Part shown: positions 1-8,465 of the stretch, piece after piece | Numbering within the stretch: the first letter of the stretch is position 1 | Layout: each line of letters opens with the position of its first letter | From: a virus | Length of the DNA: 64,000 nt | Reading direction: 5' to 3' (one strand) | Virus record (IMG/VR): IMGVR_UViG_3300042988_001309 | Span: 1 to 64,000 of that record | Notes under the pieces: model-generated | What the model saw: only the letters and a program-made list of their open reading frames with translations | What the model was told of the DNA's origin: nothing | The model's database searches: none | Position numbers and translations under genes: made by a program

Positions 1-2
1 TG

Positions 3-239
3 ACGCTCACGGGCCCGGCCTCGGGCGTCGTCATGCTCGACGCCGCCGACACCGCATCGTCGGGCTCGACGATGACGGCCAGCAATATCTACGGCTGCCT
101 CATCTACAACACGACCAAGGCCAGCCCGGTCGCCGATCAGGGTGTGTGCTTCGTCTACTTCGGCGGCGCCCAGTCGGTCACCAACGGCACGTTCACGATC
201 CAGTGGTCCACGAACGGCATCTGGCGGATCTCGGTCTGA
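3..239 (+). CDS. C-terminal end of a virion (tail-fibre-like) protein, truncated by window edge
   Basis: The reading frame is open from base 3 and ends at a TGA at 237-239, so the start lies outside the window. The 78 visible residues are rich in Ser, Thr, Gly and small hydrophobics, with a short beta-strand pattern near the end (GTFTIQWSTNGIWRISV), as in beta-rich fibre or baseplate tips. It is followed on the same strand by other fibre-like genes. No family can be assigned from this fragment. The first internal Met is at base 33, but nothing suggests initiation there. Confidence 0.55.
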   Translation, partial: TLTGPASGVVMLDAADTASSGSTMTASNIYGCLIYNTTKASPVADQGVCFVYFGGAQSVTNGTFTIQWSTNGIWRISV

Positions 240-246
240 CCTATCG

Positions 247-264
247 GGTCAACTGAGATTCACC
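247..264 (+). promoter_or_regulatory. Operator-like 18-bp element upstream of the fibre gene
   Basis: GGTCAACTGAGATTCACC matches the dispersed GGTCAAG-N4-CTTGACC element on its left half and partly on its right half. It lies in the 37-nt gap before the gene at 277. No -10 box is clear here, so it could be a silencing (stoperator-like) site rather than a promoter operator. Confidence 0.35.
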
Positions 265-276
265 TGGAGCTGAGCT

Positions 277-966
277 ATGGCCACGCAAGCGTCGGAGACC
301 TGGACGGGGTCCGACGGCGCTTCGTGGCCAGCCCAGTGGACTGTGGCCCTCGGCGGCGACGCCGGAGGCGCGGCCACCATCCAGTCCAACAAGGGCCGCT
401 TCTCCACGGGCTCGGGCTCGGCGTACAACGGCTACATCAACGCCCGCCTGGGTTCGATGTCCTCGCTCACCGACTGTGACGTGTACGTCGAGTGGACGCC
501 CAACGCCAACGCCGCCACAGAGTCCTATCTGGGCATCATCCTGCGGGGCTCCAACGACTGGCCGTCATGGAACCGACCGACGAGCGGCTATCAGGTCAAC
601 ATCGAGAACGGCGGCTCCAAGCTGGTGCTCATCACCAGTGGCTCCCCGACCGACCTGACGGCGTTCTCGTCCGACAGTTGGACCTCGGGCCAGACCTGGG
701 CGCTGCGCTTCCAGTGCATCGGCACCACCATCCGCTTCCGGGTCTGGAACACCTCGGGCGGCGAGCCCGGGACGTGGAAGGGGAGCGTCACCAACTCCTC
801 GGTCACCTCGGGTCGCTTCCAGATGTGGCTGGAGAACGGGAGCGGCGGGACCGACTGCTACCACGACTTCGACAACCTGGTGGTCACCGACACCCTGTCG
901 GGGCTGCCCGTCTACATGATGAACGCGGGCGTGAGGTTCTCCCCGCACTACGCCGGGAGGCTCTGA
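277..966 (+). CDS. Putative tail-fibre protein with jelly-roll / LamG-like fold
   Basis: 229 residues, starting at ATG after a GGAG-type ribosome site. The composition (many W, S, T, G, N) and the pattern of short beta strands with conserved Trp (SWPAQW, DWPSWNRP, SWTSGQTWALRF) resemble the concanavalin/laminin-G-like sandwich domains common in phage fibres and secreted carbohydrate-binding proteins. The C-terminus carries a short VYMMNAGVRFSPHYAGRL tail. It is 1 nt from the next gene, in a run of same-strand virion-like genes. A sugar-binding, host-surface role is inferred from fold resemblance and position only. Confidence 0.5.
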   Translation: MATQASETWTGSDGASWPAQWTVALGGDAGGAATIQSNKGRFSTGSGSAYNGYINARLGSMSSLTDCDVYVEWTPNANAATESYLGIILRGSNDWPSWNRPTSGYQVNIENGGSKLVLITSGSPTDLTAFSSDSWTSGQTWALRFQCIGTTIRFRVWNTSGGEPGTWKGSVTNSSVTSGRFQMWLENGSGGTDCYHDFDNLVVTDTLSGLPVYMMNAGVRFSPHYAGRL

Positions 967-967
967 C

Positions 968-1465
968 ATGGCATCCACCGATGCGTCCCCGTGGCCGGTC
1001 AAGAACCAGGCGTTCCGGGTCACCTTCCCGATCTGGAAGAACGACTCGACCTTGATCACCGGAGCAACCGGGCTTGACTCGGAGGTCTCCAAGGACGGTG
1101 GCACGTTCGCCGACTGCACCAACGAGGCCACCGAGATTGCCACCAGCTCGGGGATCTATTACCTCGACCTCACCGCCAGCGAGATGAACGCCGACACCGT
1201 GGCCGTCATCGTCAAGTCGTCGAGCACGGGCGCGGTGACCACGGTGCTGACCCTCTACACCGTGTCGCTCACCGAGCCCACCGCGGCGCCGACGTGGCCA
1301 ACCGACATCGAGAAGGCCCTGGCATGGCTCGTTGCGCTCGCCCGCAACAAGGTCACCTCGACCTCGACGACGTTCACACTGCGCAACGACGCCGACAACG
1401 CCAACATCTCCACCGGCACCTTGTCCGATGACGGCTCGACCGCGACTCGCGGCGAGATGACCTGA
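968..1465 (+). CDS. Baseplate/fibre protein with BppU-like N-terminal domain
   Basis: 165 residues. The N-terminal half (NQAFRVTFPIWKNDSTLITG, then GIYYLDLTASEMNADTV) has the layout of small beta domains found at the N-termini of phage baseplate and fibre proteins: a tension between an input description and a TANG-type strand, with a GATGLDSEVSKDGG turn. The last ~50 residues are a low-complexity Ser/Thr/Asp strand region. It directly follows the gene at 277 and fits the same fibre operon. The family assignment rests on general pattern, not on a catalytic motif. Confidence 0.5.
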   Translation: MASTDASPWPVKNQAFRVTFPIWKNDSTLITGATGLDSEVSKDGGTFADCTNEATEIATSSGIYYLDLTASEMNADTVAVIVKSSSTGAVTTVLTLYTVSLTEPTAAPTWPTDIEKALAWLVALARNKVTSTSTTFTLRNDADNANISTGTLSDDGSTATRGEMT

Positions 1466-1548
1466 CCCTGCACCGTTTCGCCCCGCCCGTGCGGGACCAT
1501 GGAGGGGCGGGATCGTGCGGGTCCCCCAATCAGGAGAGCGAGTAAACC

Positions 1549-1872
1549 ATGGCTGATTCAGTCGAGATGATCAACGAGATCGTCGCCGTCATCGACACCT
1601 ATCCCAAGGCGGCCGATGGCTCGGCCAAGGTCGAGGACGCCTCGGCGCTGGCCATCGCCTTCGTCGGCGTGGTCGCCCCCAAGTACCAGGTCGACATCGA
1701 CGCCCTCCAGGCCGACCGCGATATGTACCGCTCGCTGGCCGACCAGCGCGGCGACGAACTGACCGCCCTGCGCGCCGACGTGGACCAGCTCCGCTCGGTC
1801 GTCGCCCAGGTCATCGCCCAGCTCAACCTCGGCGACATCAACGCCGCCCAGGCCGTGCTGGCCACCGTCTGA
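1549..1872 (+). CDS. Small coiled-coil virion-region protein
   Basis: 107 residues, with a good ribosome site (CAGGAGAG) about 9 nt before ATG. Residues ~50-95 form an amphipathic heptad-like helix (IDALQADRDMYRSLADQRGD followed by ALRADVDQLRSVV) typical of a trimeric or dimeric coiled coil. No enzyme motif is present. Its position between fibre genes suggests a fibre-associated or assembly (chaperone-like) role, which is inference. Confidence 0.5.
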   Translation: MADSVEMINEIVAVIDTYPKAADGSAKVEDASALAIAFVGVVAPKYQVDIDALQADRDMYRSLADQRGDELTALRADVDQLRSVVAQVIAQLNLGDINAAQAVLATV

Positions 1873-1884
1873 GGTTCATGAGCC

Positions 1885-2724
1885 GTGGCCGCCGTCACCG
1901 ATCTCTCCGACATGGTGAACCGCCTCACCGGCGGGAATAGCGGCACGCCCGAGAACATCTGGTTCTTCAAGTCGGCCCGTATCGCCGGGGCGGCGGCAAC
2001 GGCCCCGATCGCCGGACGCCCCCAGTCGCTGTGGAAGTTCGACGGCTTCCCCGGCCCCGGCTCCAACCCGACGACGGTCGCCATCCCCGACAACACCACC
2101 CAGGGCGGCCTGCTCCAGACCGACCCTGGTGGTGGTCGGGAGAAGTGGCTGGTCAACTTCTTCGCCACCGGCCTCGTCGCCGGGACCGTCATCTTGTACG
2201 ACCGCATCTTGCACATCGGCGGCCTGTCGGGGACCACGACCACCGCCCAGACCGTCGGCGGCACGCTCACCCGCTACACCGACGGCAAGGGCAACTTCGC
2301 CTTCGCCGAGATTTACACCGCGGTCGGCGCCACGGCCACGACGATCAAGCTGTCGAGCTACACCGACGACGCCGGGAACGCCTCCCAGGTCGGCCCCCTC
2401 GTCGTGTTCGGCGGGACCGGCTTCAACGAGGCCACCCGAGCGGTGTTCCTCCCGGTCGCCGCTGGGGACAACGGCATCCAGGCCATCGCCTCAGTGCAGG
2501 TGACCGCCACGACCGCCACGGCCGGGAACTTCGGGGTCACCATCGGCCATCCCCTCGCCTACGCCGTCATCGACGCCGCCGGGGTGGGCGGCTGGCGTGA
2601 CTTCACCACGGGTATGCCGGGCCTGCCGGAGGTGCAGACCGACGCCTGCCTGGCGATGCTGTGGATTCCCAACACCACCACCGCCCCCGAGATCACCGGC
2701 GCCGTCAGCTTCATCGAGGCCTGA
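1885..2724 (+). CDS. Virion structural protein, first of a tandem paralogous pair
   Basis: 279 residues from GTG at 1885. It is clearly related to the next gene. Both share, in the same order, an APIAGRP-like segment, YDRILHIGGLSGT, LTRYT-G-G, EIYT-G-TA, SYTD-GN, a TGF-EA-RA-FLP-AAGD-G block and an AGN-GVT block. The repeating Gly/Thr-rich beta pattern suggests a fibre, decoration or receptor-binding protein. The pair appears to be a tandem duplication followed by divergence. No known family is recognised with confidence. The ends of the two proteins (GAVSFIEA versus GAVSFAES) are nearly the same, which supports the paralogy. Confidence 0.55.
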   Translation: MAAVTDLSDMVNRLTGGNSGTPENIWFFKSARIAGAAATAPIAGRPQSLWKFDGFPGPGSNPTTVAIPDNTTQGGLLQTDPGGGREKWLVNFFATGLVAGTVILYDRILHIGGLSGTTTTAQTVGGTLTRYTDGKGNFAFAEIYTAVGATATTIKLSSYTDDAGNASQVGPLVVFGGTGFNEATRAVFLPVAAGDNGIQAIASVQVTATTATAGNFGVTIGHPLAYAVIDAAGVGGWRDFTTGMPGLPEVQTDACLAMLWIPNTTTAPEITGAVSFIEA

Positions 2725-2727
2725 CCC

Positions 2728-3543
2728 ATGGCCGCCATCACCGACTGGGCCGCCTACCAGGCTCTCTATCGCAACCCGATCTTCCCCATCCCCCTCACCA
2801 AGGGCCCGGTCACCACGATCGCCGGTCGGCCCTATGACCTGTTCACGGCGGCCGCCGTGGCGGGCACGGCACCAACGACCGCCGCGGTCCCGACCAACGC
2901 CACCACCGGGGCGCTCCCCATCCAGAACGGCGATACCGGCCAGCTCTGGGTGCCGGGGGCTCGGCTCTCGTCGAACGTGTCGGGCACGTTCATCTTGTGC
3001 GACCGGCTCTCCCACTCGGGCGGCCTGTCGGGCACCGGCACCGGCGTCGCCCAGACCACCAACCTGCCGACCGCTGCGCTCACCCGCTACACCTCGGGTG
3101 TCGGCGTCATGGCGATGATCACCGTCTACACCCAGATCGGCACCACCGCCCAGACCGTCACCGCCAGCTACACCGACCAGGACGGCAACACGGGTCAGAC
3201 CACGGCCGCCGTAGCGATCGGCGCCACCGGCTTTCGTGAAGCCAACCGGGCCATCTTCCTCCCGCTCGCCGCGGGCGACTCGGGCGTGCGGGCGGTGGCC
3301 TCGATCACCATCACCGGCGCCACCGGCACCGGCACCGCCGGGAACCTCGGCGTGACGCTGTTCAAGCCCCTGCTGGGGTTCGTGATCGAGCGACCGGGCG
3401 GGCAATACACCTACTCGTTGGTCGACAACGGCATGGCGGGCGGGATGCCGGAGATCGTCGACAACTCCTGCCTGTTCTGGATCGCCATCCCTGGCACGAC
3501 CTCGACCAGCTTCCACGGCGCCGTTTCGTTCGCGGAGTCCTGA
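2728..3543 (+). CDS. Virion structural protein, second of a tandem paralogous pair
   Basis: 271 residues. It begins 3 nt after the stop of its paralog (1885-2724), at an ATG preceded by TGACCC. It shares the GGLSGT, LTRYT, YTQIGTTAQT, SYTDQDGN and FREANRAIFLPLAAGDSGV blocks with that gene. It differs mainly at the N-terminus (AAITDWAAYQALYRNPIF) and in the segment before the C-terminus, as expected if these regions bind different partners. It is probably an exposed fibre or decoration component. The exact role is unknown. Confidence 0.55.
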   Translation: MAAITDWAAYQALYRNPIFPIPLTKGPVTTIAGRPYDLFTAAAVAGTAPTTAAVPTNATTGALPIQNGDTGQLWVPGARLSSNVSGTFILCDRLSHSGGLSGTGTGVAQTTNLPTAALTRYTSGVGVMAMITVYTQIGTTAQTVTASYTDQDGNTGQTTAAVAIGATGFREANRAIFLPLAAGDSGVRAVASITITGATGTGTAGNLGVTLFKPLLGFVIERPGGQYTYSLVDNGMAGGMPEIVDNSCLFWIAIPGTTSTSFHGAVSFAES

Positions 3544-3546
3544 CCC

Positions 3547-6500
3547 ATGGCCCGCCGACTCTTTGACGGCGCGGCGGCGGAGGTTGGTTACCTCCCGGTC
3601 GAGCCGGTTTCCGTAACGGTCACGGTCACCCCGGCCGTCATCACGGCGACCGCCACGGTCCAGACGCCGTCCATCAACCCGATCACGGCCACCGCCACGG
3701 TCGACACCAGGGCTTCGGTCCTGCACATGATGGGCGCCTCGCCGCTGCCCACCCCTCGGGGAGCGTCAACGCGCGCGACGCGCATGTGGACGCTGCGCAT
3801 GTACGGCACGGCGTGGAGCGTCAACGCGACGGTCACCCCGGCGCTCATCACCGCCACCGGGACGGTTCAGGCCCCGTCCAAGACGGTCAGCCCCAACCCG
3901 GCCGCTGCCACGGCGACCGGCACGGTTCAGGCCCCGTCCAAGACGGTCAGCCCCAACCCGGCCGCTGCCACGGCGACCGGGACGGTCCAGACCCCGTCCA
4001 AGACGGTCAGCCCCAACCCGGCCGCTGCCACGGCGACCGGCACGGTTCAGGCCCCGTCCAAGACGGTCAGCCCCAACCCGGCCGCCGCCACCGCCACCGG
4101 GACCGTTCAGGCCCCGTCCAAGACGGTCAGCCCCAACCCGGCCGCTGCCACCGCCACCGGCACGGTTCAGGCCATCACCATCAACCGGACGGTCACCCCG
4201 GCGCTCATCACCGCCACCGGGACCGTGCAGGCACCGAGCATCTCGGCGTCCGGGACGGCGCTCCCAGCCCCGATCACGTTCCCCTCGGGGCTCTGCTACG
4301 ACGCCACGGTCTCGACCTCGACGAGCAACACGGTCACCCCGGCCGTCATCGCCTCGACGGCGACGATGTACCCGCCCTCGGTGAACAGCTCCGGCACGGC
4401 GCTGCCCTCGGCCGCCGCCGCCACCGGCACGGCCTACAACGCCGCCACCACGTCGTCCGGCAACGCCACCCCCGCCGCCGCCACCGCCACCGGGACCGTT
4501 CAGACCATCACCATCAACCGGACGGTCACCCCGGCGCTCATCACCGCCACCGGGACCGTGCAGGCCCCCTCGATCGCCGCCACGGGCACGGCCACCCCCG
4601 GGGCTGCCACCGGCACCGGGACCGTTCAGGCCATCACCCTCAACCGGACGGTCACGCCGACCACGATCACCGGCACCGGCGCGGCCTACGACGCCGCCAC
4701 CACGTCGTCCGGCAACGCCACGCCAACGACAATCACCGCCACCGGGACGGTCCAGACCCCATCCAAGACGGTCAGCCCCAACCCCTCGGCCATCGCCGCG
4801 ACCGGCGCGGTTCAAGCGCCGACGGCGAGTGGGGCCGTGGTGGTCACCCCGGCGCTCATCACGGCGACCGGCACGGTTGAGACCCCATCCAAGACGGTCA
4901 GCCCCAACCCCTCGACGGCCACTGCCGCGGGCACGGCCAACAACTCCACCGCCACCGCCACCGGCACGGCAACGCCCGCCGTCATCGCCGCCACCGGCGC
5001 TGTGCAGGCACCGACGGTCTCCGCCACGGCGACGGTCACCCCGGCGCTCATCACCGCCACTGGCGCTGGTTTCGACGCCACCCCCCGCACCTCGGGCACG
5101 GCCATCCCCGCCGCCATCGCCGCCAGCGGCGCGGTGCAGACCCCCTCCAAGACGGTCGCGCCCGCCCTCGCGACCATCGCCGCCACCGGGACCGTCCAGG
5201 CCCCCTCGATCACCGCCCCTGGCACCGCAACCCCGGCGCTCATCACTGCCACCGTGACCGTGCAGGCACCGAGCATCTCGGCCACCGGCACCTACAGCCC
5301 AGCCACCATCGCCGCAACGGCGACGGTGTTCACCCCGACGATCACCACCACCGCCAACGGCGTCGCCACCCCGGCCACCATCGCCGCGACGGCAACGGTC
5401 CAGACCCCATCCAAGACGGTCAGCCCCAACCCCTCGGCCATCGCCGCGACCGGCGCGGTCCAGGCCCCCTCGATCACCGCCACGGCCAACGCCGCCGCCC
5501 AGGCTGGGCTCGGCACCGGCACGGTGTACCAGCCCTCGATCGCCACCACCGCCACCGCGCTCCCAGCCGTCATCACGGCGACCGCCACGGTCGAGACGCC
5601 CGGCTTCGCCACCGGCGGCACGGTCAACCCTGCCACCATCGCCGCCACCGCCACGGTGTACGACCCGTCCAAGACGGTGGCCCCCAGTCCGTCCGCTGCC
5701 ACGGCGAGCGGGGCCATCGAGGCGCCGACGACCAGCTCCACGGGCAACGCCACGGCCGCCACGGCCACCGCCACCGGGACCGTGCAGGCCCCGACGCCAT
5801 CGGTCAGCCCGGCGCCGAACGACGCCACTGGTAATGGGGCCGTTCAGGCCCCAAGTATCTCAGCGTCCTGCACGATCACCCCGACCACCATCGCCGCCAG
5901 CGCCACGGTCTACGCACCGTCCACCGCCGTGGTGGCCAATGCGCTCGACGCCTCCGCCACCGGCACGGTCCAGGCGCCAGTGACGACCTCCTCGGGCATC
6001 GCCCCCGCCCAGCTCGCCACCGGCAACGCCACGGTCTACGCCCCCGCGATCATCGCCACCGGCAACGCCACGCCCTCGGCCGCCACCGGCACCGGCGCGG
6101 TCCAGACCCCGTCCAAGACGGTCAGCCCCAACCCGGACCCGGTGTTTGTTACGGGCGCGGTCCACGCCCCCGTAACAAACCTCACGGTCACCCCGGCCGT
6201 CATCACCGCGACCGCCGCAGTGCAACCCCCGGGCAAGACGGTCAGCCCCAACCCGGCCGCCGCCACCGCCACCGGGACGGTGTTCACCCCGACGATCCTG
6301 CTCGCCTCGACGGCACGCCCGGACACGATCACCGCCTCGGCCGCTGTGCTCACCCCGAGCTTCGACAACGCGGCAACAGTCACCCCAGCCACGTTCACGG
6401 CCAGCGCGGTCGCCTTCGATGCCACGACCGGCAACACGGTCACCCCTGCCACCATCACCGCCACCGGCGAGGTCCAAGCGCCCACGATCTCCGCCTCGGG

Positions 6501-6924
6501 CATCCCTCGCCCGGCGACGATCCAGACCACCGGCGTCGTCCTGAGCCCATCCACGTTGATCCGCGTCCACGTCGACTCCGCCACCGGCACCGGCGGAGTC
6601 GAGCCCCCCGGAACATCGGCCACAGCGATCATCCTCCCGCCCGTCATCGTCTCGGTGGCGACCATGTTCTCGCCGATCCCGGCGATCGCGGTCCATCCCG
6701 CAACGGTCACCGCCACCGGCGAGGCCATCCCGCCGCGCCACACGATGGACGTGACGATCCTGGGCGGCCGCCGCCGCGGCTATGGCGCCGGTGGGGCTGA
6801 CCAGACCCGACTCGCCACCTCGGGCAACCGGGGGAACGCCACCGGCGGGACCGAGCAGGCCCAGCTCGCCACCTCGGGCAACCGCGCCTACGTGGCCCCT
6901 CGCAATGAATCCGACCTCGCATAG
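3547..6924 (+). CDS. Very long low-complexity repeat protein (probable fibre)
   Basis: 1,125 residues made mostly of Ala, Thr, Val, Pro and Ser. After a ~20-residue head the chain is a series of ~40 short repeats of the type T(V/A)TPAxIxATxTVxxPS, 12-20 residues each. One subset forms five exact-length 20-residue units (TVSPNPAAATATGTVQAPSK) encoded by tandem 60-bp DNA repeats. The last ~75 residues (from about residue 1055) break the pattern with a basic patch (GGRRRGYGAGG) and two copies of an LATSGNR motif. A regular beta-helix or beta-spiral shaft is the likely structure, and its tail-fibre position supports a shaft role. No catalytic motif is seen. The minus-strand frames opposite it are artefacts of the repeats. 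Confidence 0.6.
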   Translation: MARRLFDGAAAEVGYLPVEPVSVTVTVTPAVITATATVQTPSINPITATATVDTRASVLHMMGASPLPTPRGASTRATRMWTLRMYGTAWSVNATVTPALITATGTVQAPSKTVSPNPAAATATGTVQAPSKTVSPNPAAATATGTVQTPSKTVSPNPAAATATGTVQAPSKTVSPNPAAATATGTVQAPSKTVSPNPAAATATGTVQAITINRTVTPALITATGTVQAPSISASGTALPAPITFPSGLCYDATVSTSTSNTVTPAVIASTATMYPPSVNSSGTALPSAAAATGTAYNAATTSSGNATPAAATATGTVQTITINRTVTPALITATGTVQAPSIAATGTATPGAATGTGTVQAITLNRTVTPTTITGTGAAYDAATTSSGNATPTTITATGTVQTPSKTVSPNPSAIAATGAVQAPTASGAVVVTPALITATGTVETPSKTVSPNPSTATAAGTANNSTATATGTATPAVIAATGAVQAPTVSATATVTPALITATGAGFDATPRTSGTAIPAAIAASGAVQTPSKTVAPALATIAATGTVQAPSITAPGTATPALITATVTVQAPSISATGTYSPATIAATATVFTPTITTTANGVATPATIAATATVQTPSKTVSPNPSAIAATGAVQAPSITATANAAAQAGLGTGTVYQPSIATTATALPAVITATATVETPGFATGGTVNPATIAATATVYDPSKTVAPSPSAATASGAIEAPTTSSTGNATAATATATGTVQAPTPSVSPAPNDATGNGAVQAPSISASCTITPTTIAASATVYAPSTAVVANALDASATGTVQAPVTTSSGIAPAQLATGNATVYAPAIIATGNATPSAATGTGAVQTPSKTVSPNPDPVFVTGAVHAPVTNLTVTPAVITATAAVQPPGKTVSPNPAAATATGTVFTPTILLASTARPDTITASAAVLTPSFDNAATVTPATFTASAVAFDATTGNTVTPATITATGEVQAPTISASGIPRPATIQTTGVVLSPSTLIRVHVDSATGTGGVEPPGTSATAIILPPVIVSVATMFSPIPAIAVHPATVTATGEAIPPRHTMDVTILGGRRRGYGAGGADQTRLATSGNRGNATGGTEQAQLATSGNRAYVAPRNESDLA
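3871..4170 (+). repeat. Five tandem 60-bp repeats inside the fibre gene
   Basis: Five 60-bp units begin at 3871, 3931, 3991, 4051 and 4111. They differ only at scattered third positions and at one Gln-Ala/Gln-Thr junction, and each encodes a 20-residue unit in frame. Related degenerate copies recur downstream (for example near 4741, 4891, 5401 and 6111). Near identity within the block suggests recent unit duplication, so copy number may vary between related phages. Confidence 0.85.
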
Positions 6925-6933
6925 GAGCACGCC

Positions 6934-7281
6934 ATGAGCGACCTGGAAATCCCGATGAGCGAGTTCACGCTCAGCCGCGGCGACACCGCCCCGGCCATCG
7001 ACGCCTTCGTCACCGACGACGCGGGCGAGGCGATCGACCTCACCGGCGCCACCGGGGTGACGTTCTCGATGTGGTCGGTCGACGACCTCAACACGGCCGT
7101 CATCAATGCCGCCGGGGCCAGCGTCGTTGCACCTGGGACACTGGGCTTGATCCGCTACTCCTGGGCGGAGGGCGACACCGACACCCCCGGCAACTACCTC
7201 GGTCGGTTCGCCTTGACGCTCAACGGCGAGCGCATGAGCGTGCCCGGTGGGGGATGGGTGCTTATTCGCATCTCGCGATGA
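6934..7281 (+). CDS. BppU-like baseplate/fibre domain protein
   Basis: 115 residues. The sequence pattern FTLSRGDTAPAIDAFVTDD, a DLTGATGVTFSMWSVDD stretch, then GLIRYSWAEGDTDTPGNYLG and a final GGWVLIRISR is characteristic of the single-domain BppU N-terminal family (baseplate upper protein). In that family a ligand-free beta sandwich anchors a receptor-binding protein. Start ATG at 6934 follows an AGGAG ribosome site 9 nt after the stop of the long fibre gene. It closes the fibre operon and is followed by a regulated gap. Confidence 0.7.
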   Translation: MSDLEIPMSEFTLSRGDTAPAIDAFVTDDAGEAIDLTGATGVTFSMWSVDDLNTAVINAAGASVVAPGTLGLIRYSWAEGDTDTPGNYLGRFALTLNGERMSVPGGGWVLIRISR

Positions 7282-7307
7282 AATCGTCACACCCCCTGGC
7301 TATGGTG

Positions 7308-7334
7308 TAGACATCTGGTAAAGTCGTATTGACC
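7308..7334 (+). promoter_or_regulatory. Promoter -10 plus operator-like element before the recombination gene
   Basis: A TANNNT-type box (TAGACA, 7308-7313) is followed by GGTAAAGTCGTATTGACC (7317-7334), which aligns with the dispersed GGTCAAG-N4-CTTGACC palindrome at most positions. TCGTCA, 18 nt upstream of the -10, could serve as a weak -35. The element sits in the 82-nt gap before the gene at 7364. Confidence 0.4.
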
Positions 7335-7363
7335 AGAGTGGCCAAGTTGAGAGGAGCAAGGCC

Positions 7364-8374
7364 ATGACAGAACAGAACGGTGCGGACATCCGCGCCATCA
7401 AAGAGAAGTGGGCACAGCCCCCGGCGCACATGGTGTCCAAGCTGCCCAAGGGCAAGAAAGACTCGGCGGCCAAGTCGAGCTGCGCCGTGTGCGGCGGCTA
7501 CCACGAAACGAACTGGGTCCACCTCGACTACATGGGCCACGCCGACGTGACGCTGGCGTTGCTCGATGTCGACCCGATGTGGTCGTGGGAGCCCACCGCC
7601 CTCGACGAGGTCGGCGCACCCGTCATCATCCGCAAGGGCGACCGCCTGGTCATGTGGGGCAAGCTCACCGTGCTCGGCAAGAGCGTGCTCGCGGTCGGGA
7701 CGTGCGAGGCCTCCAAGGGCGACCCCGAGAAGGAACTGATCGGCGACCTGCTGCGCAACGGCGCCATGCGGTTCGGCATCGGCACCGCCTTGTGGTCCAA
7801 GGGTGACCACGGCGCCGACCCCGCTGGTTCGGGCGCCTCGGGTGGCTACGAGGATCGCCCCGCTCGCGGCCGCACCAACGGCTCGCCCCAGCGCGCCAAC
7901 GGCTCTGGTGGCCAGAGCCGCCCGACTCAACCGGCTCAGCGCCCCGCCACCGATCGTCCGGCCGAGGCCCCGGCTCCCGCGGCTGGAGCCGATGCGCTGC
8001 CCGACGAACTGACGCTGCGCATCGCTGCGCTCCCCGACGATCTCCACGGCGCCATGAACGAGATGCTCGGCCAGCGCGGCCTGCTCGCCGGGCCCTACAC
8101 GGCCCAGAAGCTCAAGCTGGTCGAGCAACTCGTCGCGGCCCAGGAGCGCACCGCGGCGACCCGGGCGACCCTCATGGTTGACCCCGAGCGCTGGAGCGCG
8201 CTGCGCGATGTCGTCGGCCATCTCGACGGCCAGTTGCTCGACCTGCTGCGCGCCCGCGCCGCCGAGGCCGGGATCGACATCGACAGGCCGGGCACCGACG
8301 CCGCCGCCGACCGGCTGGAGACGCTTCTCGACGACGTGCTCGCCACGGGGGAGGAGGCCATGGAGCCGTTCTGA
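7364..8374 (+). CDS. Putative single-strand DNA annealing recombinase (Erf/Rad52-like)
   Basis: 336 residues, ATG after a strong GAGAGGAG ribosome site. The N-terminal domain has a C40-x2-C43 pair and a conserved-looking core: VHLDYMGHADVTLALLDVDP, then WSWEP, a VLGKSVLAVGTCEAS strand pair and ELIGDLLRNGAMRFGIGTALWS. This layout (a planning domain followed by a helix with NGAMRFG) is what I know from phage Erf/Rad52-like annealing proteins of actinophages. A Gly/Arg/Pro-rich linker (~150-210) and a helical C-terminal domain follow. It would act on single-stranded DNA ends. The Gam-like and annealing-helicase genes nearby support a recombination role. Confidence 0.55.
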   Translation: MTEQNGADIRAIKEKWAQPPAHMVSKLPKGKKDSAAKSSCAVCGGYHETNWVHLDYMGHADVTLALLDVDPMWSWEPTALDEVGAPVIIRKGDRLVMWGKLTVLGKSVLAVGTCEASKGDPEKELIGDLLRNGAMRFGIGTALWSKGDHGADPAGSGASGGYEDRPARGRTNGSPQRANGSGGQSRPTQPAQRPATDRPAEAPAPAAGADALPDELTLRIAALPDDLHGAMNEMLGQRGLLAGPYTAQKLKLVEQLVAAQERTAATRATLMVDPERWSALRDVVGHLDGQLLDLLRARAAEAGIDIDRPGTDAAADRLETLLDDVLATGEEAMEPF

Positions 8375-8465
8375 CCTACCTGGGGATGGCCGCCCCGCTG
8401 TGGCCGCCCCGTGACTCAAGCGAGCGGGCCAACCCGGCCCCCTCCGACAACGGAAAGGACACGCC

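Noticed and set aside
3871-4170. CRISPR-like tandem repeats
   Set aside because: Units are contiguous without spacers, in frame in a coding gene, and encode a protein repeat.
3766-4880. Two long frames (both strands) over the fibre repeats
   Set aside because: They exist only because the 60-bp repeat is a multiple of three and lacks stops; residues are repetitive His/Gln/Gly/Arg.
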